A DNA stretch of 64,000 bases from Halalkalibacter urbisdiaboli (GCF_002156385.1 NZ_MVJM01000003.1:793504-857503); one strand, 5' to 3'. Positions 28,857 through 38,115 are shown, counted from the stretch's first letter. The notes: generated from the letters alone by a model not told the origin. A program made the numbers and translations.

Positions 28857-29165
28857 TTATACCAATTTCAGCTTTAGTTCTGCTAGTTTTCTTTGCGCTT
28901 CTTCATATTCTAAACTAATGTTCGTTAAATAATAGAGGTAACTGCTATCCTGTTTCCTTAATTCTCTAAAAATAACCGGTTTTTCATGTTTAATTATCGA
29001 CATCACTTCAGAAGCCGGAAGAGGGATGTTCTTTGTTTTCACTTTAATAAAATACTTAATAAAGTTTTTATAGACGTATAGTGAGTGAGGATTATCAGGG
29101 GTTTTTTTAATCATTATATCAAACTTCTTTAACGCTTCTTTTAACTCATTTTCATTCTGCTTCAT
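28857..29165 (-). CDS. Hypothetical 102-aa protein under a c-di-GMP riboswitch
   Basis: Soluble, charged, nearly all helical, with no signal peptide or membrane helix. It has two predicted helical blocks (residues 3-45 and 65-102) around a PLPASEVMSIIKHE linker. I do not recognise the family. AGGAAGGGAG lies 7 bp before ATG 29165, an excellent binding site. A c-di-GMP-I aptamer ends 67 bp upstream on the same strand, so expression should follow the motile/sessile switch. Confidence 0.7.
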   Translation of the reverse strand: MKQNENELKEALKKFDIMIKKTPDNPHSLYVYKNFIKYFIKVKTKNIPLPASEVMSIIKHEKPVIFRELRKQDSSYLYYLTNISLEYEEAQRKLAELKLKLV

Positions 29166-29232
29166 GAAAAAGCTCCCTTCCTAAAATAGTTGCTGCCATT
29201 TACAAGAAAGAGAGTACAGACCTATTTCTATT

Positions 29233-29309
29233 AAGGCAGCTGGCTGACATCGGTTTCCCCTTAGTCCCTGTAGCTTTGCGTCCTTGCTTTTCAGCAAGTT
29301 TGCCATTTT
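29233..29309 (-). promoter_or_regulatory. Cyclic-di-GMP-I riboswitch (GEMM-I)
   Basis: On the - strand the signature elements occur in order: GGCAAAC, hairpin CTTGCTGAAAAGCAAG, GGACGCAAAGC, TACAGGG, CTAAGG, ACCGATGTCAGCCAGCTGCC. The closing stem pairs GGCA with TGCC. No terminator lies before the gene at 29165. Its 3' strand AGCTGCC can pair instead with GGCAGC (29192-29197), close to the ribosome binding site, which suggests control of translation. Confidence 0.9.
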
Positions 29310-29556
29310 CAAATTTATTTGAGAAGGCTCAATTGAAGAACCTAAAATAGTGTAATTATTTCTCATAGAATACTACGAGATGCTTGCAAAATCAATGGAA
29401 ATATATTGGATTTTGTGGTATTTTGTCGAAAAAGAATGGCATCACCGAATAGATTTTCAGTGAATACAATGATTATTATTTTTAACTTTTTTTGATTAAA
29501 TTTGGTACAAACAACAAACGATATGGATGAACTAAAATATAAGTGGGGGGGTAACC

Positions 29557-29910
29557 ATGATATATGAACAATTTCTTTATGAAGTAACAATCGATTTCAA
29601 CTCACTATATACAGACTTTGAAAATCATTTATTCGATGGAAACAATATTAAAACATTTGATGATTATTTTAATGAAACAACTGCAAATGAAGAGATTATG
29701 GATGAAATATTCCGTGAGGCCAGAAACTTTGGTAAAACAAAGGAGCAGTTTTTACAAGATCTTTATAGAACGGTCAAAAACTTTGATGGCCAAATCGAAC
29801 AACGAATAGGGCAGATTGATGATCGAATTCAAAAGGGTGGATATGCTAAAAATAATTTATTTCATGTAAAGAAAACGATAACAATATTAGAACAATCGAT
29901 ATCAAATTAG
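29557..29910 (+). CDS. Hypothetical 117-aa protein
   Basis: Soluble acidic protein, mostly helical, with a basic C-terminal helix. No family recognised. GGGGGGG lies about 5 bp before ATG 29557, and the frame is closed by a normal stop, with coding-like base use. It lies alone between the c-di-GMP riboswitch region and dif. Confidence 0.6.
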   Translation: MIYEQFLYEVTIDFNSLYTDFENHLFDGNNIKTFDDYFNETTANEEIMDEIFREARNFGKTKEQFLQDLYRTVKNFDGQIEQRIGQIDDRIQKGGYAKNNLFHVKKTITILEQSISN

Positions 29911-30118
29911 GGAGCTCATATTGACTGCTGTTCTTTTTTATATTCAATTTTACAAAAAGCAAGGAGAGGAGAGACTAGCGTAATATTTTAGCAAGTTGAG
30001 TAAAAATAATATAATTAAGGTCCCAACTGTAACAATGGATTTAACCTAACTAGTTCAAATTTTTATTTCGTCTCAAAATCAGAAGTATACTTAATATTTG
30101 AGATGAAAATTGTTTTAA

Positions 30119-30154
<36 letters not shown>

Positions 30155-30160
30155 GGGGAT

Positions 30161-30203
30161 AAAAAAAGAGAAGTGCCAAAGGTGTTAACAACTTCACTTC
30201 TCT
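30161..30203 (-). terminator. Terminator of the recombinase gene
   Basis: On - the arms AGAGAAGTG and CACTTCTCT pair and seven T follow. It ends 8 bp from dif. Confidence 0.8.
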
Positions 30204-30237
30204 AAGCAAACATCTCAGTTAATAGGAGAAATGTTTG

Positions 30238-31320
30238 TTACGCCTCATCTTTAGGCAAATCCATTTTATCAACAGCATGCCTTAAATCATCATTTCGAAT
30301 ATGTGTGTAAATCATCGTTGTTTGAATCGAGGAATGACCTAATTGTCTTCTTAATTTAGGCACATCATTGATTTCATTGTGATATCTAGTAGCGAAAGAA
30401 TGTCTAAGCTTATGAACTGATAATGATGGTTTGCCAAATGCTGCAGCATATTTTTCGATTAATTTTTCAATTGAGCGGGCTGTGAGCCTACGTGGTTTTC
30501 CTTTAGGTCCCATAGCAGCAGCGATGAATAATGCTTTATTCGATTTATCTACTTGATATTTACTTTCTCTAATTGATAAATACTCTTGCAGGTCATCCAT
30601 AGCTAGCTTGCTAAAATAGACAAATTGCTCTTTGTTTCCTTTTCGGATTACTCGGGCTGTATATTTGCTGTAATCAATATCGTCTAAATTTAAGTTTACA
30701 ACCTCAGAAAGCCGTAGTCCGGAACCCAATATTAATGATACTATCGCTGTATCTCGTTCACGATTTAACAGGTGGAAATTATACAATTTTTTGTTCTCTT
30801 TGATTTGCAGACCATAATCATAAGCGATAAACTGCCGGAATTTTTCATATTCATCACCAATTAAGATTTTACCTTCGATTTTGTTAGCGATCGTTTCCAT
30901 ACTATCTTTTATTTCATTAAATTCGATTTTAGCCATTACATTACGTTGTAAATAGGGCTTTAAATCTCGAGTTTCAGCTATGTTTTGAAGGTAATTAAAT
31001 AGTGATTTTAAAGCAGATAACTTTCTGTTAACGGTGATTTCTTTATTATTTAATTGGTATTGAAGATAGCTTAAAAAGCCTTCAGCTTGTTGTACTGTAA
31101 GTGATTCTAAAAGCTCTAACGGAACCTCGGTGATTTTACCGTTAAAAACTTCTTCATCGATTAACCAGTTAAAAAATATTTTATAGTCATGGGCATAATT
31201 AAGTAATGATGCTGCAGATAATTTTCTTTTTTTGTGATTGATGTATTCCTCAACATACCATGGTAAATCTTTTAGGAGGATTTGAAGTTTTTTATAAATT
31301 TGCTGTGATTGATTTGTCAT
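30238..31320 (-). CDS. XerS-like tyrosine recombinase
   Basis: 360 aa. The N-terminal SAM-like core-binding domain (about 15-120, LPWYVEEYINHKK and LSALKSLFNYLQ) resembles XerS of streptococci, as does the 356-residue size. The catalytic domain has Arg in GSGLRLSEVVNL, Lys in RKGNKEQF, HKLRHSFATR, and the nucleophile Tyr in LGHSSIQTTMIYTH. It could act on dif, on the palindromic site upstream, or on a mobile element. ATG 31320 is 6 bp from GAGGTG; GTG 31329 overlaps that site. dif lies 85 bp beyond its stop. Confidence 0.88.
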   Translation of the reverse strand: MTNQSQQIYKKLQILLKDLPWYVEEYINHKKRKLSAASLLNYAHDYKIFFNWLIDEEVFNGKITEVPLELLESLTVQQAEGFLSYLQYQLNNKEITVNRKLSALKSLFNYLQNIAETRDLKPYLQRNVMAKIEFNEIKDSMETIANKIEGKILIGDEYEKFRQFIAYDYGLQIKENKKLYNFHLLNRERDTAIVSLILGSGLRLSEVVNLNLDDIDYSKYTARVIRKGNKEQFVYFSKLAMDDLQEYLSIRESKYQVDKSNKALFIAAAMGPKGKPRRLTARSIEKLIEKYAAAFGKPSLSVHKLRHSFATRYHNEINDVPKLRRQLGHSSIQTTMIYTHIRNDDLRHAVDKMDLPKDEA

Positions 31321-31354
31321 TAAATACACCTCAATATGTATATTCTACGTATTT

Positions 31355-31383
31355 ATTATATTCGTTATATTTAATTACGTCAA
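31355..31383 (-). promoter_or_regulatory. SigA promoter of the recombinase gene
   Basis: On - TTGACG (31383-31378), a 17-bp spacer and a perfect TATAAT (31360-31355). The -35 box lies inside the dif-like palindrome, so binding of the recombinase would block transcription. Confidence 0.75.
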
Positions 31384-31401
31384 ATTTATATTTTACGTAA
31401 T
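31374..31401. other. Second dif-like 28-bp site upstream of the recombinase gene
   Basis: Left arm ATTACGTCAAA, 6-bp centre TTTATA, right arm TTTTACGTAAT. The right arm read on the other strand matches the left at 10 of 11 positions. This is the architecture of a Xer/tyrosine-recombinase core site, but the sequence is clearly not that of dif (about 15 of 28 shared). It begins 54 bp before the recombinase start codon, comparable with difSL beside xerS in streptococci. Confidence 0.7.
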
Positions 31402-31433
31402 AAAGTCAAAGAGTGCTCCTCTTATCGTTATAA

Positions 31434-31467
31434 CAAAAACACCCTCAGCAACTGCTAAGGATGTTTT
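31434..31467 (-). terminator. Terminator of the pectinase gene
   Basis: On -, ACATCCTTAGCA and TGCTGAGGGTGT pair with G-T tolerance, followed by TTTTTGTT. Confidence 0.75.
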
Positions 31468-31508
31468 TATTACTAATTTGCTTTTACTTGATGTTAATAC
31501 CTTCTTGA

Positions 31509-34500
31509 TTAGTTAGTAATAGCATCTTCAACTCGAATTAATTTCCCTGTTTCTAATGTTTTACCGGCAGCATTATACGAGTTCTCACCAACAATTTTGA
31601 CGTAAACGCGATTTTCGTAATAGCCTGTTGTTTTGGAAACTTCTAACAGCTTCTCAGGCCAATTCCCAGCCCAAGCGTAACCATCTCTTCTTTCTTTTTC
31701 GATTTCAAGGATGCTGTTTTTAATTACACCATCACGACCCGAGAAGATTGGTTTGTTTGTTTCAATGTCGTAAAAGCGGTACCAAGTAGTACTAGATGGG
31801 TCCGAATAGAAGTATTGTCCTTCTGGGTCACCCGAAACGTATTTGGTCTCTTCGACTTTACTCGCTTCAAACCAGTTTAAGGCACCTTCAATTGCCTCAT
31901 TTACTTCGTCTGACGGATTAGATAAGGACATCAAATACTGGACAATTCCTACTGATTCCGAACCTGAAATAGATGGGTGTTCGTAAATACGTGCTTCTAA
32001 GGCTTCGTACGTTTCAGGATCATGCTGTGCGCACCATGCGGTAAGTACACCATTCACCTTTATTTGAGATTTTAAGATGTAATCTAACCCACGCTCTAAT
32101 GCATCGCCCGTATCATTAACCATATCTTCATTAACAATGTCTGTGTTAAACGGATAGCTTTTTTGATTGACCATTGTTAATAGATTCATCACGCGAATCA
32201 TTGCATTATCGTTAAATGTAACATAGTCGGAATAGCCGCCTCTTGCTGGATATGCCTGTGGCCAGCCGCCACTCTCATATTGGGCTTCGAGCAAATAATG
32301 TAAACCATTGGAGACAGATTCTCTATAACGATCATAGCCTGTTTCTTTATACATCAATGCTATGAAAAGAAGCTCATTTATCGTGGCGTTGTTATCAATC
32401 GTTCCTAATTCACCATCTTCTGTGGTGTACCAGTCAGATTTTGCTTCTTGGCCATCCCATTCTCTGATGTATTTGTCTTCCATATTTTTATACCAACCAC
32501 CATTATCCAACTGCCAAGACAACAGATAGTCGGCCTGTGCAATATCCTTGTCTCGATCGCCAGTATAGTAGCCTACCTTAAGATACGGAATGTTATGAGG
32601 GTCCTCAATGTCCTCTCTTGAAATCGTTGCATCGTTGTTTAATGCTTCCTCGATTTCAATGATTGCTACTGTATTTCCGTCCTTAATTCGAGTTTTCGTA
32701 TTTTTAATTGTAAAGTTAGACGTGAGCTTAGGGTTTAGTTCAGACCAATTCCCCATTGCTGCCTGTAAATCAATATCACTTGGATCAAAGTCCTTAAGCA
32801 TGCTGTTAAACGTTAACTCGATTGTATTTGGACTTGTAGCCTCTGCTTTTGTGATTTTCACAGGTTCAGCTGGTACTGCATCCCCCTCCGGAACAACATT
32901 AAAAGTAACTGGTTCAGACACATTCCCTGCAGCATCAACTGCAGATATGGTGATTTTATTTAACCCAGCTTCAAGCGTTACTGTTGTATCAAACGTTAAA
33001 TCGGCGGAAACCTCAACTTTTTCACCGTTAATGAGAAGGGTTCCTTTTTCGCTTAATTTCCCTGAAACCGGGTAAGGATTAAACGTCGTGTTGTAGTGAT
33101 TCCCAGTTTTCTTACCTTCAAGTGGATCTAACGTGACGTTAGGTGACTCATTATCATAAGTCACTTTTAACACAACTGGAATAGCTAGATTACCATCTTC
33201 ATCAACAGCCTCTACTGTAATAGTGTTCACTCCTACTTCTAACTGTACGGTCGTACTAAAGCTAAAGTCAGTTTGTAATGGTACTTCTCTGTCATTAACT
33301 GTTAAAACAGCTTCATTATCCAATTTTCCAGAAATGGTAAAGCTGGCTTCGTTTACAGATGTGTCTTGTTGCTCGACAGTAATGATCGGTGCAGATGTAT
33401 CTGTTATTGGGATGATGCCTGTGCGTGTTGCATCCCAATCGTCATTTCCTTTTAAGATATTTTGAACGGTATATTGATTTGCTTCCTCTGGCGTCAGTTG
33501 CTTCGTCCATCCGTCGCGTTCTTTCGGATTCGCTCCCGGACCTTGACTATTATATTCAGAATATCTAGCTGTTTTTTCATTCGACTCATCTCCCCAGTTA
33601 TCCCAGCCATCAGGTGAAATTGAAGAGTCAATCTGTGTATTGATGAAAGAAACAGCAGAATACGGTCGCCATGGTCTACCAAAACCTACATTCTCAATTC
33701 CTTCGTCAGACGTGATTTCGGAATTGAGAAAAACGTAACCAAATTCACGTTCTTGTGGTGTACTAGCAGCTGTTAACATCCCTTTATCTCGTTTGCTGTT
33801 AATTTGACAGCTATCAAAAACAGCCGTCGCTGCACCGAAAATAAAATCTACATCACCTTCGATGTAACAGCTCTTATAATAATGTCTGCCATCATTCGTA
33901 TACAAAGTATCTTGGTACCCTAAAAACTGCACGTTTTCAAAATAGGCACGGTCACCTCGAACATAAGCAGCAACTGCTTGGCCGGTCCCTTGTCCTGAAT
34001 CATTTTGGAATGTTAGATTTTTAGCTATAAAATCATTTGCATAAATGAAAATGCTTGAGCTTTTCGATGTACCTATCGGGTTTCCGTCCTCCCCTATTGT
34101 ATTGGCGTTGTCATCATAGACAAGTACGGTCCCTTCTTTACTTTCTCCAACAAAACTAAGCTTCGTTTTGCTAGCAGGGATGGTTAGTTTTTCACGGTAC
34201 TCTCCGTTTTTAATATAAATAACCTCACGCTTGGTGCTGTTGTTAGGCATTGAGTCAATGGCGGCTTGAACAGTATCAAAATCACCACTGCCATCCTTAG
34301 CTACAACCGTCACTTTTGCCGGTGTTACGGCTAGAGGTTCAGAATTGTAGCTTTCTCCATGAACATTAACGGCTGAAACCACATAATCGTAAGTCTCGCC
34401 ATTTATTACATTTGTATCTTGAAAACTTGTTCCATGAACATTAGATGCAATGATTTCAAACGTATCACTATCAAATGCTCCTCGTTTAACCGTATAGGAA

Positions 34501-36749
34501 GTAGCATCCGCTACTGCCGGCCAACTCAATACAACCTGTGCATCACCAGCTGTTGCCTCGATAGCATCCGGAATGGCCGGTGTTCCATTTTCAGGAATAG
34601 GAACGGCTCTTACCGATTCAGAATTTGCACTTGTCGATTTCTCGTTAGTAGCTGAAACGACATAGTAATATGCTTTACCATTCGTTAGGCTCGTATCTGT
34701 GTAGTCGGTTCCGTTCACGCCACTAGCGATTACTTTATACGATTTTCCATTTTCGGTACTTCGCTTCACATCATAAGAAGATGCGCCATCGACTGAACCC
34801 CAACTAATTGTTATCTTGCTGTCAGCTGCTGTTGTCTCTAAGTAACTAGGAGCTTGTAATGGCGCCACTGCCATTGCTTGGATTTCCTTTGAATGCTCAC
34901 TCTCTCCGCCAATATTTTCAGCTGTTACTACATAATAATAATTGATATTGTTATCTAAACCGAAATCGCGGTATTTCATTTCATCAATATTTGTTGCTAC
35001 GGTAGTATAAGGACCACCAGGCTCTGTACTTCGTTTGATGTTATATGTTTCTTTTGGTCCAGCCTTATCCTCATCCAAGCCAAGTGCCCACTTAACAGAC
35101 ACATCGATTAGCTTCCAACCATCAGCTGTCACAACATCTTCTTGCCCTGCAAATAAAAATGTGGAAACTTGGCGCGCAGGAACAGGTTCACCCTGGACAT
35201 TTTTTGAACCTTCTTCATAAGCGAAAATAGCCGCTTTTGTGTCATCATCCCCAACAGTTGCAATGATATCGGCCTCTTCACCGGGCGTTCCGAAGTTGAT
35301 TTTTCCAGCCTTGTTGTACACCTTTATTGACCCACTTAAGCCGGCTGCAAGTGGATGACTGCTGTCAGCAATGTTTAGTGCTGTTTGATTTTCATAACTT
35401 CCAAAATCCCCTTGTTGAGCGCTACTTAAATGTACATCATCTAACGCATAAGGTTCAGCATACACAACGGGTACAGTAGAAGCTTTAAATTTATCGGCAA
35501 TAAAGCCGGAGTTAGAAGACTCACCGACAAACACTAACGAATAGTCTGATTCATCGCCGGAAATCACCTCAGAATCCATAGTGAATGTAACTGAAAATCC
35601 AAGTGACTCTAAATGTTTGATCGTTTTCTCATCTGCTTCAACGCCAGTTCCGACAAATAAGATGGTTTTCCCTTGACCGAATGAATCCCAGCTTAAATCT
35701 ATTTGACTATCACGTGGAATAAACGTTAACCCAGATGGTGCAGCGGGTGGATTTGGAATAACAGTCGGTGTAGCACTTACTTGATTTGAGTTTTTACTCT
35801 CACCGAAAGAATTAACTGCACTTACAACGTAATAGTACGTCTGATCATTTACTAATTGACTGTCAACGTACCGGGTTTCGGATACATTAGACTGAATAAT
35901 TTCATATGGACCATCTTCATTGGTACTACGTTTAATATTATAGGATGATGCACCTTTTGCAGAGATCCAATTTAATTCTACTTTTTGATCACCAATCGTA
36001 GCTGTTAGTCCCTTCGGTGAGTCCGTAGCCTCTACATATATTTGGGTATTGTCCCAATATATATCACCTACTGAAGAACCAGCTGTTTGGGCTTCAATCG
36101 CATTTAAACTCTCAACCTTTTGATAGAAAGGAATATTTCCTACATACATATCATTAATGTAAATATCAGCTGTTCCATTATTGATATCAGCTAAAATCTT
36201 AATGTGATACCATTGATACGACTCTAGCGGAATGTTTTCGTTTTCATAGGTAAAAGATTTAAAGGCTCCGTCAGGCCCTCTGTAGCCGAGATTACCGCCA
36301 GATACTTCAACGATTACACCTGTTTTTCCGTTTTCCTTGTCTTCTAGGCGTACTGGATAAGAATTTCCGATTGCCCTTGGTTCCATTACATCTAATTCTG
36401 TAACAAAACTACCCGTTTGTGGTTCAAACGTTTTTGTCACAATGGTTCTCGCGCGCTTAGATTCTGGGCCATCGTTATCGAATACCCTTAAAGCGTTTGT
36501 TGACGAATTTCCAGCGGAGTCAACTGGAACAGGCTCAACAAATACTGCACTGGTCTGGCTTGTAACCCCATCAGCTGATGCAGTTTGGATATATCCTTCA
36601 GGAAGTTCTCCAACCGTATCATATTCATAATCATCATTTACTAAGTTAGCCACAGACGGTTCCTCTGCAGCTGCTACCGAAAGAAAGCTACTCGGAAAAT
36701 AAGAAAGTAAAAGCACCATAATCAAAAAAACATTGGCTATTTTCTTCAT
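31509..36749 (-). CDS. Secreted multidomain pectinesterase (CE8) and pectate lyase (PL10)
   Basis: 1746 aa. Signal peptide 1-28. Then a concanavalin-like domain (about 35-245), FN3 (246-332), an FN3 split by a 200-residue alpha/beta insert (336-625), two more FN3 (630-808), CE8 pectin methylesterase (812-1096) with GYQDTLY, VDFIFG and GRPWRPYS for catalytic Asp, Asp and Arg, Ig-like repeats (1115-1300), a linker domain, and a PL10 pectate lyase (about 1400-1700). It removes methyl groups and then cuts the polygalacturonate. AAGGAGG precedes ATG 36749. It has no wall anchor. A cre site lies upstream. Confidence 0.9.
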   Translation of the reverse strand: MKKIANVFLIMVLLLSYFPSSFLSVAAAEEPSVANLVNDDYEYDTVGELPEGYIQTASADGVTSQTSAVFVEPVPVDSAGNSSTNALRVFDNDGPESKRARTIVTKTFEPQTGSFVTELDVMEPRAIGNSYPVRLEDKENGKTGVIVEVSGGNLGYRGPDGAFKSFTYENENIPLESYQWYHIKILADINNGTADIYINDMYVGNIPFYQKVESLNAIEAQTAGSSVGDIYWDNTQIYVEATDSPKGLTATIGDQKVELNWISAKGASSYNIKRSTNEDGPYEIIQSNVSETRYVDSQLVNDQTYYYVVSAVNSFGESKNSNQVSATPTVIPNPPAAPSGLTFIPRDSQIDLSWDSFGQGKTILFVGTGVEADEKTIKHLESLGFSVTFTMDSEVISGDESDYSLVFVGESSNSGFIADKFKASTVPVVYAEPYALDDVHLSSAQQGDFGSYENQTALNIADSSHPLAAGLSGSIKVYNKAGKINFGTPGEEADIIATVGDDDTKAAIFAYEEGSKNVQGEPVPARQVSTFLFAGQEDVVTADGWKLIDVSVKWALGLDEDKAGPKETYNIKRSTEPGGPYTTVATNIDEMKYRDFGLDNNINYYYVVTAENIGGESEHSKEIQAMAVAPLQAPSYLETTAADSKITISWGSVDGASSYDVKRSTENGKSYKVIASGVNGTDYTDTSLTNGKAYYYVVSATNEKSTSANSESVRAVPIPENGTPAIPDAIEATAGDAQVVLSWPAVADATSYTVKRGAFDSDTFEIIASNVHGTSFQDTNVINGETYDYVVSAVNVHGESYNSEPLAVTPAKVTVVAKDGSGDFDTVQAAIDSMPNNSTKREVIYIKNGEYREKLTIPASKTKLSFVGESKEGTVLVYDDNANTIGEDGNPIGTSKSSSIFIYANDFIAKNLTFQNDSGQGTGQAVAAYVRGDRAYFENVQFLGYQDTLYTNDGRHYYKSCYIEGDVDFIFGAATAVFDSCQINSKRDKGMLTAASTPQEREFGYVFLNSEITSDEGIENVGFGRPWRPYSAVSFINTQIDSSISPDGWDNWGDESNEKTARYSEYNSQGPGANPKERDGWTKQLTPEEANQYTVQNILKGNDDWDATRTGIIPITDTSAPIITVEQQDTSVNEASFTISGKLDNEAVLTVNDREVPLQTDFSFSTTVQLEVGVNTITVEAVDEDGNLAIPVVLKVTYDNESPNVTLDPLEGKKTGNHYNTTFNPYPVSGKLSEKGTLLINGEKVEVSADLTFDTTVTLEAGLNKITISAVDAAGNVSEPVTFNVVPEGDAVPAEPVKITKAEATSPNTIELTFNSMLKDFDPSDIDLQAAMGNWSELNPKLTSNFTIKNTKTRIKDGNTVAIIEIEEALNNDATISREDIEDPHNIPYLKVGYYTGDRDKDIAQADYLLSWQLDNGGWYKNMEDKYIREWDGQEAKSDWYTTEDGELGTIDNNATINELLFIALMYKETGYDRYRESVSNGLHYLLEAQYESGGWPQAYPARGGYSDYVTFNDNAMIRVMNLLTMVNQKSYPFNTDIVNEDMVNDTGDALERGLDYILKSQIKVNGVLTAWCAQHDPETYEALEARIYEHPSISGSESVGIVQYLMSLSNPSDEVNEAIEGALNWFEASKVEETKYVSGDPEGQYFYSDPSSTTWYRFYDIETNKPIFSGRDGVIKNSILEIEKERRDGYAWAGNWPEKLLEVSKTTGYYENRVYVKIVGENSYNAAGKTLETGKLIRVEDAITN

Positions 36750-36971
36750 TTTTTCCTCCTTGTTTTTAGTCGCATAAATTAAAGTTCATCTGAGCAATGT
36801 TGAGAAAATTTTAGTGGAAGGTTGAATATTTGATGGTTAGTTAGATTGTGAACGAACACAGCTTTCTTCGGAGGCAGCTTCTAAGTTAGTTTTTTTTTGT
36901 GTCTATTGAAAATCAAATGGGTAATACGTTCATATCAACTCCTTTTTTCATTATCCCTAGGGCTTTTATAA

Positions 36972-36985
36972 TAACAACGTTGTTA
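36972..36985. promoter_or_regulatory. Palindromic LacI-type operator candidate
   Basis: TAACAACGTTGTTA is a perfect 14-bp palindrome with the central CG typical of LacI-family operators. It lies 8 bp from the cre site and about 225 bp upstream of the pectinase gene. A pectin-responsive LacI regulator (KdgR type) would be a logical binder, but this is inference. Confidence 0.4.
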
Positions 36986-36993
36986 AAGTGAAG

Positions 36994-37007
36994 TGTAATC
37001 GCTTTCA
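36994..37007. promoter_or_regulatory. CcpA catabolite-responsive element (cre)
   Basis: TGTAATCGCTTTCA matches the 14-bp cre consensus TGWAANCGNTNWCA at every position on both strands. It implies repression of the pectinase gene by preferred sugars. Confidence 0.75.
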
Positions 37008-37318
37008 AAGAATAAATCAATGAATCTAGAAAATTTGTGAATTTATACTTATGTGCTCGTTATATTCTTTTGAATTTTGACATAATTTTCACGTTCCGCT
37101 AGTTAGATAGTCTTGCGTGAATTTTCCTCTTTTTATTTTTTCATGGATATAATGTTCCTATTACTTATTTCTTTCTTACCCGAAGGTTTTTCATTTAATA
37201 AGATAGCTGATTTTTTCTTTCAAACGAAAGAACTTGTCTTTTGTTATACATTTCTTTACCTAATAAGGGGATATTTAAAACAGCAGACAACCCATTTCTT
37301 TTAAAGGAGTTTATAGTT

Positions 37319-38017
37319 ATGTCAATTGCAGAGTTAGCCCTACGAGTTGTTATTGCATTCTTTACATTATTATTTTTAACTAGGATTATGGGGAGAAAAG
37401 AACTTTCACAGATGACATTTTTTAATTTTGTCTCTGCCATTACGATAGGTGCGCTGACAGCTGTCTTAGTAATGAATCCGAATGTAACCATTCTAAATGG
37501 TGTTTTGGCATTAGTGGGATGGACGATAATTACGATAGTATTAGGCTTTATTGATATTAAGTCAAAAAAAGCTCGTGGCATAATTGAAGGTCAACCAAGG
37601 ATTCTTATAAAGAACGGTAAAATTATGGAACATGAGCTTCGTAAGGTACGTTTGGATGTGGATGCTTTAAACGCCTTATTGAGAGAAAAAGAAGTATTTG
37701 CAGTATCTGATGTTGATTATGCAATATTTGAAACGGATGGAAAGCTTTCCGTTATGAAAAAGGAGGCTAAACAATCTCTTTTAAAATCAGATTTAGGAAT
37801 CCAAAACCCTTCACCTAAAATGTACCCTATATCAACTGAAGTAATAAATGATGGTCGAATCATTACTTCAAATTTAGAAAAACTAAACTTAAATACACAA
37901 TGGTTAGAAAAGCAATTAAAATTAGCAGGTGTTAATTCAATTACTGACGTTTTTTATGCTGAAGTTAAAAAGGATGGTACACTCTATATTGATAATAAGA
38001 ATGATGTATTACATTAG
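37319..38017 (+). CDS. DUF421 membrane protein (YetF/YdfR-like)
   Basis: 232 aa. Three membrane helices (about 7-25, 35-55, 58-78) with FLTRIMGRKELSQMTFFNFV, then the cytosolic tandem DUF421/DUF3290-type beta domains (IEGQPRILIKNGKIMEHELR, LREKEVFAVSDVDYAIFE). In spore formers related proteins sit in spore or cell membranes; the molecular role is unknown. ATG 37319 lies 9 bp from AAAGGAG. Divergent from the pectinase gene. Confidence 0.85.
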   Translation: MSIAELALRVVIAFFTLLFLTRIMGRKELSQMTFFNFVSAITIGALTAVLVMNPNVTILNGVLALVGWTIITIVLGFIDIKSKKARGIIEGQPRILIKNGKIMEHELRKVRLDVDALNALLREKEVFAVSDVDYAIFETDGKLSVMKKEAKQSLLKSDLGIQNPSPKMYPISTEVINDGRIITSNLEKLNLNTQWLEKQLKLAGVNSITDVFYAEVKKDGTLYIDNKNDVLH

Positions 38018-38077
38018 GCTTTACAAAGGCACTTTCTTCCCTTCCTTTGACGCAAGCCCTATACCTAGTAAAAAAAA

Positions 38078-38115
38078 GAAGCAATTGCTCATGTTGAACA
38101 ATCGCTTCCTTTTTT
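38078..38115 (+). terminator. Terminator after the DUF421 gene
   Basis: GAAGCAATTG and CAATCGCTTC pair with one mismatch, then CTTTTTT. Confidence 0.75.

Larger units (their letters stand above)
36750..37318. other. Long intergenic region upstream of the pectinase and DUF421 genes
   Basis: 569 bp between divergent genes with no gene I can support. It contains the cre site and palindrome listed separately. A possible 63-codon + frame (37113-37304) lacks a binding site and family match. Confidence 0.5.

Noticed and set aside
28724-28918. 64-codon frame on +
   Set aside because: No convincing binding site and it overlaps the end of the 102-aa gene on the other strand.
29181-29366. 61-codon frame on -
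   Set aside because: It lies over the c-di-GMP riboswitch; the RNA structure explains the sequence.
32608-33075. 155-codon frame on + inside the pectinase gene
   Set aside because: Antisense to Ig-like repeats of a clear gene; no binding site.
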